A DNA stretch of 18,674 nucleotides, from positions 8,130 to 26,803 of the forward strand of contig LT642267.1 in NCBI GenBank assembly GCA_900128585.1, written 5' to 3'. Shown here one piece after another: positions 14,362 through 18,674 of this stretch; position 1 is the stretch's first letter, and each line of letters starts with the position of its first letter. Both the position numbers and the translations under genes were made by a program. Below the pieces are notes generated by a model. That model saw nothing but the letters and a program-made list of their open reading frames with translations. It did not search any database and was not told where the DNA came from. The DNA is from Stramenopiles sp. TOSAG23-3. Taxonomy: Eukaryota; Sar.

Positions 14362-14503
14362 AAAAGAAATTCTATAATATTAAGGATAAATATAGAAAGA
14401 GAGATTTAATAAATATCCCTGATGAATGCTAATACTATATTATTTAAGAGAAGGTTTAATTTATTGTTTCTTTGTATTAATAGCATACATATAACATTAA
14501 AAA

Positions 14504-14530
14504 CAATATTCGCGAAGTGACAAAGTATAA
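14504..14530 (-). promoter_or_regulatory. Shared intergenic element with TTCGCGAA palindrome, copy 2
   Basis: On the minus strand this reads ATACTTT, then TCACTTCGCGAA, then ATTG one base later, matching the copy at 2213-2242 apart from two bases missing after ATACTTT. The exact shared core is 12 bp. It lies about 800 bp upstream of the G3BP-like gene in that gene's orientation. Function unknown. Confidence 0.45.
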
Positions 14531-15175
14531 ATTTTTATATTAACACAGCATATAAATATGATATATTTATATATGTCCTTAATAGAAATGCTTGCCGTGC
14601 CGTCTCTCGTCTAGTGGATGGGTGATATTGAGAGATATCTTTTAACATTGACACAGGGAAGGAATAAACCAAATCTAAGAATTATTATTGAAAACTCATT
14701 CCGATGCATTAACATAGGAATAGTATAGCATACAGTTAAATCGTCTTTCTTCCTATTTAAATTAATTATTAAGTATAGTTAATATGTATAGTCTAAGTTC
14801 ATTGATTATGAATAGGATATTTAAGAAGTACGTTTTAAAGTAGAGTAAAAATAAATGTGAATGCTGTGATTATGTATTTAAAAGTTAAAAAAATGTTCAG
14901 TGGTATCGTAATCCATCATCAATGCTGTTGGGTGTTCTTTAATTTTTTAGTATTGAATTACGAAGGAATCCTAAACCAATACTTCGATCAAATTATTAAT
15001 AGGATCAGAGCATCTGTTTTAAAAATTAAAAATTAGCATAGCCCCACCACCCATTTCTTCAGGAGGTATCGTTACGTCTGTACTGTTTCCATATTTAGAA
15101 AGACAGTCCAACTAGAAAGAAGATAAGAAGAGGTAATTAGAATGGAGAATTCATATTTAAGAAATCATATTGAAA

Positions 15176-15194
15176 GGAAATAATTATTATTTCC
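15176..15194. repeat. Short inverted repeat, 8-bp arms
   Basis: GGAAATAA and TTATTTCC are perfect reverse complements separated by TTA. It could be a dimeric protein-binding site or simply chance in AT-rich DNA. Confidence 0.6.
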
Positions 15195-15792
15195 CTTCGT
15201 TTGTTATATAGTACCTTTATATACAATGGAATCAAAGAAAGCAAAAAGCGATTGAAAAGAACAAAAATAGTACATTTTAGTCCTATAATCCTTATGTAAC
15301 CAGAACTACGAAATCAACGAAACGTTATACGATGCTGTACTCCTGCTGTAAATCATAAAATGTACTTGAAACAAAATAGTTACTAGACTAAATTTCCTAT
15401 GTACAAAAATGGTTGGGTCGGAATAGAACCGGTCCAAGTAGTTTTAATCATGTAAATTAAGTTTAATTGGACACTATGTCTATCTTAATTGTATTTCTAT
15501 AAAATAATTACAATGTTAGTTACTTTAAGTAGTATAAGAATTGCTCCAAACCAACCACTCGATGCAACCCTATACTCTGTTTATATTACTATGCTATTGT
15601 CATATTAAATTTCACCTGGAATGTGGATGGAATTGTAAAAATCACCCTTCTGAAATTTCTACTTCAAAAAGAGATCTCTTTGGATTTAAAATTTGTATGT
15701 ACTTGTAATATATTTACACTATATTGTATATATCCTATACAGTAAAATAAAAACTGAATAGCTACATAGGAGGAACATACAGGACACAGCAG

Positions 15793-16314
15793 TCATTTCG
15801 GTTCTTCATCTCCGTTGGTAATTTTGAGATCGTTATCGGGTGCTTGCTTGGCTCTTGGCTTGAAATCCATTCCAGTTTTGTTGTCTCTTCGATGAAATAA
15901 GGATGGGTGTTTGTACGTTGGGGTTGATCTATTTATTGGTTCGTGGGTTACTCATTAAGTATTACAATATAGAATTGAAAACAAGTGGAGCTGTAAACAA
16001 AATAGGTTTTCAGTAGGGGTGGGGTGCATATCCTTAACGTTCTCTTTTACTTGGAGTAAAAAAAGCACATTAGTCAAATCAAGCCGAAGGGGTCTTGTAA
16101 CTAAATAGAAGAAACACCGTCCTGCTGTCTCCATGGTGTTGATCCACTCCACCTCGGCCATAAATGTGCCGGAGAACAACATCATTGAACAACCAAAATA
16201 AAGACCGAACCTCATCACAGACACGATCCATCCATCCAGAATCGCGTTTGAGTACTGGACTACACGGTCTTTGGTGAAAGTATAGAGAATTCTTGGGTTC
16301 GTAACCGTATGTGG
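15793..16314 (-). other. Coding-like island, possible small spliced gene or pseudogene
   Basis: Composition rises to coding-like levels. On the minus strand the segment 15951-15793 is an open 52-codon stretch ending in a stop, with a hydrophilic tail-like translation (MDFKPRAKQAPDNDLK then ITNGDEEPK). It has no start of its own. Upstream, 16314-15955 is open in one frame with a hydrophobic translation (SVMRFGLYFGCSMMLF, AEVEW, GRCFFYL; first ATG at 16215), while the frame one step away is also open (16318-16079). A plausible branch point and acceptor (CTACTGAAA, then TTTGTTTACAG near 15991-16020) lie between the two segments, but no single splice model joins them cleanly. It may be a divergent partner of the CTL gene encoding a small membrane protein, or decayed coding DNA. 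A faint likeness to the transmembrane pattern of COPI-associated/TVP15 proteins is speculative. Confidence 0.3.
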
Positions 16315-16390
16315 TCAACGCCCGTTATCGAAAGTGTTGTGTTCATTTGCCGAAAGAAAAAAGAATAAAGCGAAAAAACAAACTTCAAAC

Positions 16391-18259
16391 ATGTGCTGTT
16401 GCAAGAAAGGAGACCCGGACACCCGCGGGTTCGACAAGGACCCCGATGGGAACTTTGCCATTGACACTGAAAGCCGTAAGTGTACGGATCTCCTCTGTTG
16501 CCTCGTCTTCATTGTATTTTGGATCGGCGTCATTGCTGTTGGTGCCATGGCTGCATTGGGCGGAGACAGATACGTCGTATCGAACGGGTTCCAAATTGAT
16601 GGTAGAATCTGTGGCCTTACAGAAGACGCCACACCGCACAAGGGCGCGGGCGTAAAGTTCGACAAAGTCATCTTGCCAGGTCCACTATGGGCGAGTGAAA
16701 CTGCTACCTGGTCAACTACAGCTACCAACTACACGGTGTGCACAGACAAATGCCCAGAGAAGAAAGGTGCCCTATTTAATGTCAACCTCTATGACAGCAA
16801 AACTAAGAAAATGACCGAAAAGAAGATGTATGCAGTTTACTCCACTAAGTTAGTTAAAGTCGGTACGTTACAGACTTGCTTCTACCAAACGAACGGTACC
16901 GCGCATACTGCCACCCTCCAAGATGCTATCAATGGCGTTGTGGACGCGGCCCCGGGGATTGCTATCGGTGCTGTGGTTTGCATCTTGATGATCGGGGTTT
17001 TCTTCGTCATTGTAAGAAAATGTATGGGATTCCTCATTTGGACGGCGATCTCGCTGGTCGCGATTGGACTTCTTGGAATGGCAGGGATATTCTTCCAATC
17101 CTCCACGAACGAGGACCACAGTGCCGACCAACAGAACAGCTACCGGTCGTTTGGAATCATCATGATCGTGTTGTTTGTTATTTATTGTGCCGTCATGTGC
17201 TTTCTGCGAAGCAGAATCAAGTTCGCCATCATGATGATGGAGGAAGTTACGCATGCACTGGAGGACATGAAGACCATGTTTCTTCTCCCCCCGTTAAAAT
17301 TTCTCGCGATCGCAATATTTTACATTCTGTGGATAGCAATTGCCGGTGGATTGGCAACGGCGGGAAAGTTCCAGGATGCTCCCAACGCTACCGCACTCAC
17401 AGAAACAGACATTAACGGGAAAGAATGGGAAGTAAAGCCTCAAGAGATGGCTTACGACGAAGGGCTTCAAAACGCCGTGTATTTCCACATGTTTGCAGCA
17501 ATATGGGTGAACGCGTTCTTGATCGCCATGATGAACTTCACGGTTGCAAGTTCGTTTGCGCAATGGTACTTTGCCCCTAGGGAAAACGGCAAGAAAACCC
17601 TCGTGAAACCAGTGACGGAAGCACTTCGCCTTGCCTGGACGAAGCACATTGGGACCATGGTGTTTGGCTCTTTGATTGTTGCCATTGCCACGGCCGTTAA
17701 ACACATCGTCGATTATATGCTGGAGCAAGCCAAGAAGCAATCTGGAAACAACAGAGCCGTCAAGCTAGTTGCCTGCGTCATGAAATGCCTCACCCGATGC
17801 ATCGAAAGCTGCCTGAAATACATCTCCACCCAAGCGTACATTTTCACCGCAATCCATGGTACTAATTTCTGGTCGTCGTGCGTTAGCCTGTTCAAGTTCA
17901 TCTCGGCCAATCCCCTCCGCATCGGGGTTGCCCAATCGCTTGGCCGCATCGTGGTAGGCCTGGGGCGCAACTTTGTGTTGTGTTTCACCATGCTAATCAC
18001 CTTCTTGTTGATGACGTACGTCGAACCAATGAAAACACAAATCAACAGCCCGTACTTGGCGCTCTTCGTGGTGTTCGCCATTGCATTTGTAATGTGCGTC
18101 GTGGCGTTTGAAGTGTTTGGAATGGGAATGGACACCCTAATCATGTGCTTCATTGCGGACGAATCCATGAACGACGGGGCCGCTGTCCATTCGGACCGCT
18201 TGAGAGCCAAGATGGACCAAATGCCGGGAGCCTCCACTACAAACCCAGTCAAAAGTTAA
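16391..18259 (+). CDS. SLC44: Choline-transporter-like protein (CTL/SLC44 family)
   Basis: Starting at the ATG at 16391 gives 622 residues beginning MCCCKKGDPD, matching the cysteine-rich MGCC-type start of CTL proteins. An in-frame ATG at 16334 would add 19 charged residues and is less likely. RKCTDLLCC leads into TM1 (about 32-54). A long extracellular loop (about 55-180) carries sequons NYT and NGT and several cysteines. Further membrane segments lie at about 186-208, 211-235, 252-272, 302-322, 365-393, 415-437, 522-543 and 553-578. Family signatures are clear: FAQWYFAPRENGKK, KHIGTMVFGSLIVAIA, TQAYIFTAIHGTNFW and, near the end, GMGMDTLIMCFIADESMNDG. SLC44 proteins transport choline or ethanolamine across plasma and organelle membranes for phospholipid synthesis; the substrate here is inferred. 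The sequence is intronless. The gene lies head-to-head with the coding-like island at 15793-16314 and converges on whatever lies at the right edge. Confidence 0.95.
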   Translation: MCCCKKGDPDTRGFDKDPDGNFAIDTESRKCTDLLCCLVFIVFWIGVIAVGAMAALGGDRYVVSNGFQIDGRICGLTEDATPHKGAGVKFDKVILPGPLWASETATWSTTATNYTVCTDKCPEKKGALFNVNLYDSKTKKMTEKKMYAVYSTKLVKVGTLQTCFYQTNGTAHTATLQDAINGVVDAAPGIAIGAVVCILMIGVFFVIVRKCMGFLIWTAISLVAIGLLGMAGIFFQSSTNEDHSADQQNSYRSFGIIMIVLFVIYCAVMCFLRSRIKFAIMMMEEVTHALEDMKTMFLLPPLKFLAIAIFYILWIAIAGGLATAGKFQDAPNATALTETDINGKEWEVKPQEMAYDEGLQNAVYFHMFAAIWVNAFLIAMMNFTVASSFAQWYFAPRENGKKTLVKPVTEALRLAWTKHIGTMVFGSLIVAIATAVKHIVDYMLEQAKKQSGNNRAVKLVACVMKCLTRCIESCLKYISTQAYIFTAIHGTNFWSSCVSLFKFISANPLRIGVAQSLGRIVVGLGRNFVLCFTMLITFLLMTYVEPMKTQINSPYLALFVVFAIAFVMCVVAFEVFGMGMDTLIMCFIADESMNDGAAVHSDRLRAKMDQMPGASTTNPVKS

Positions 18260-18429
18260 GAAAGCGCGCTGAAGGGAGGACGTTTGGTGAGGACCAGGCG
18301 CCCCAGAAACCATTTTAAAATATAAAAAAAAAAAACTAAGGATATAGTATGTTTTAAGACTCTCAAGATTATCCCAATTGTAGAACTGATCTAACTTTGC
18401 GACTGCTAAAGCAAAATTCATACGTTTTA
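18260..18429 (+). other. 3' flank of the CTL gene
   Basis: About 170 bp after the CTL stop, with an A-rich stretch (about 18315-18336) and AT-rich DNA. It probably contains the 3' UTR and poly(A) site. No gene is seen. Confidence 0.6.
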
Positions 18430-18674
18430 TTAAAGATTGTTTTTTAAGTTTTTTTTTAAGTTTTTACACTTGAAAAGAAGCCCAGCGCAATAAACATACG
18501 TCTTGAAATTGTGACACTCCTCGTCGTGGTATTTAGTTCGTTCGTATGATTCCAAGTCTTTGGAAATGGGTTGGGTTGGGTTGGGTGTCTTAGTTGGTCG
18601 TGGTCGGTACTTTCGGTAATCTCTCTCGAGGATTCTAGATTCTAGATCTTCCGTTTGAAAATTTGGAGACAATG
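18430..18674 (-). CDS. Possible C-terminal end of an unidentified protein (runs off right edge)
   Basis: On the minus strand one frame is open from the right edge to a stop at 18432-18430, about 80 codons. Its translation is hydrophilic, rich in Arg, Lys, Asp, Glu and Pro (for example ESRILERDYRKYRPRPTK, then TYVYCAGLLFKCKNL), and ends in a Lys/Asn-rich tail from A-rich DNA. No ATG is present, so if real it is the 3' end of a gene starting outside the window. The other two minus frames have stops early on. No domain is recognised. It would keep the alternating-strand pattern, but an untranslated region is equally possible. Confidence 0.27.
   Translation of the reverse strand, partial: LSPNFQTEDLESRILERDYRKYRPRPTKTPNPTQPISKDLESYERTKYHDEECHNFKTYVYCAGLLFKCKNLKKNLKNNL
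18568..18585 (+). other. G-quadruplex-type motif (GGGTT)3GGG
   Basis: Four GGG triplets are separated by TT each time, a textbook short-loop G4 pattern on the plus strand. It lies within the possible minus-strand frame at the right edge, where the complement encodes NPTQP. It resembles telomere-type repeats, but only three and a half units are present. Confidence 0.7.

Larger units (their letters stand above)
14362..15780. other. 1.4-kb AT-rich spacer with no gene recognised
   Basis: Strongly AT-rich DNA with frequent stops on both strands and no open frame of 60 codons beyond the end of the purine tract. I found no tRNA-like B box, rRNA, snRNA or transposon end. It holds the second TTCGCGAA element (14504-14530) and a small inverted repeat at 15176-15194. 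The composition changes to more GC-rich DNA near 15790. Confidence 0.65.

Noticed and set aside
13947-14432. 161-codon Arg/Lys/Glu-rich frame
   Set aside because: It is a translation of the GAA/GAAA tract at 14089-14361.
14362-16390. tRNA, 5S rRNA or spliceosomal RNA gene in the long spacer
   Set aside because: No A/B-box pair, cloverleaf pairing or recognisable conserved RNA block was found by eye; a covariance-model search was not possible here.
16334-16390. Upstream ATG extending the CTL protein by 19 residues
   Set aside because: The added residues are charged and Lys-rich, and the internal ATG gives the cysteine-rich start typical of the family.
18568-18585. Telomere or subtelomere at the right edge
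   Set aside because: There are only three and a half GGGTT units, and the surrounding sequence is ordinary and unrepetitive.

Overview
The window is nuclear DNA from a microbial eukaryote, most likely a stramenopile-type protist. The best clue is a UMP synthase with the orotidine-decarboxylase domain first and the phosphoribosyltransferase domain second. That order is known from stramenopiles, kinetoplastids and some cyanobacteria, and is the reverse of the animal and plant enzyme. Genes on alternating strands, without long co-directional clusters, argue against a kinetoplastid. The genes are compact and mostly or wholly intronless: a 5.4-kb cohesin-loader gene is one open frame. Coding DNA has balanced base composition, while the spaces between genes are AT-rich and full of GAA/TTC-type microsatellites. 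The organism cannot be named from the sequence alone.

Layout, left to right: (1) 1-1231, minus strand, the N-terminal 410 codons of a Gln/Pro-rich protein with 17 DPF motifs, running off the left edge; (2) 1232-2776, AT-rich divergent spacer with long polypurine/polypyrimidine tracts; (3) 2777-3709, plus strand, a WDR61/SKI8 seven-bladed WD40 protein; (4) 4012-9447, minus strand, an SCC2/NIPBL cohesin loader carrying a SAP motif as well as a PHD finger; (5) 9448-10578, divergent spacer with further tracts, including a 236-bp uninterrupted purine run; (6) 10579-12096, plus strand, bifunctional OMPDC-OPRT; (7) 12466-13704, minus strand, a G3BP-like NTF2+RRM RNA-binding protein, followed downstream by a GC-rich segment (about 12185-12465) with open frames; (8) 13705-16390, a long AT-rich spacer with a GAA/GAAA tract and, near its right end, a minus-strand coding-like island (15793-16314) that may be a small spliced gene or a relic; (9) 16391-18259, plus strand, a choline-transporter-like (CTL/SLC44) membrane protein; (10) an unresolved minus-strand open frame at the right edge.

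The genes are unrelated housekeeping functions (mRNA surveillance/transcription, cohesin loading, pyrimidine synthesis, RNA granules, membrane transport) and do not form a pathway. The most interesting material is structural: the confidently called genes alternate strand; every long polypurine/polypyrimidine tract lies on the 5' side of genes and none lies in the tail-to-tail gaps; two of the spacers share a short element centred on the palindrome TTCGCGAA; and all three minus-strand starts share an AGGAAA leader motif. No mobile element, CRISPR array, tRNA or rRNA gene was recognised.
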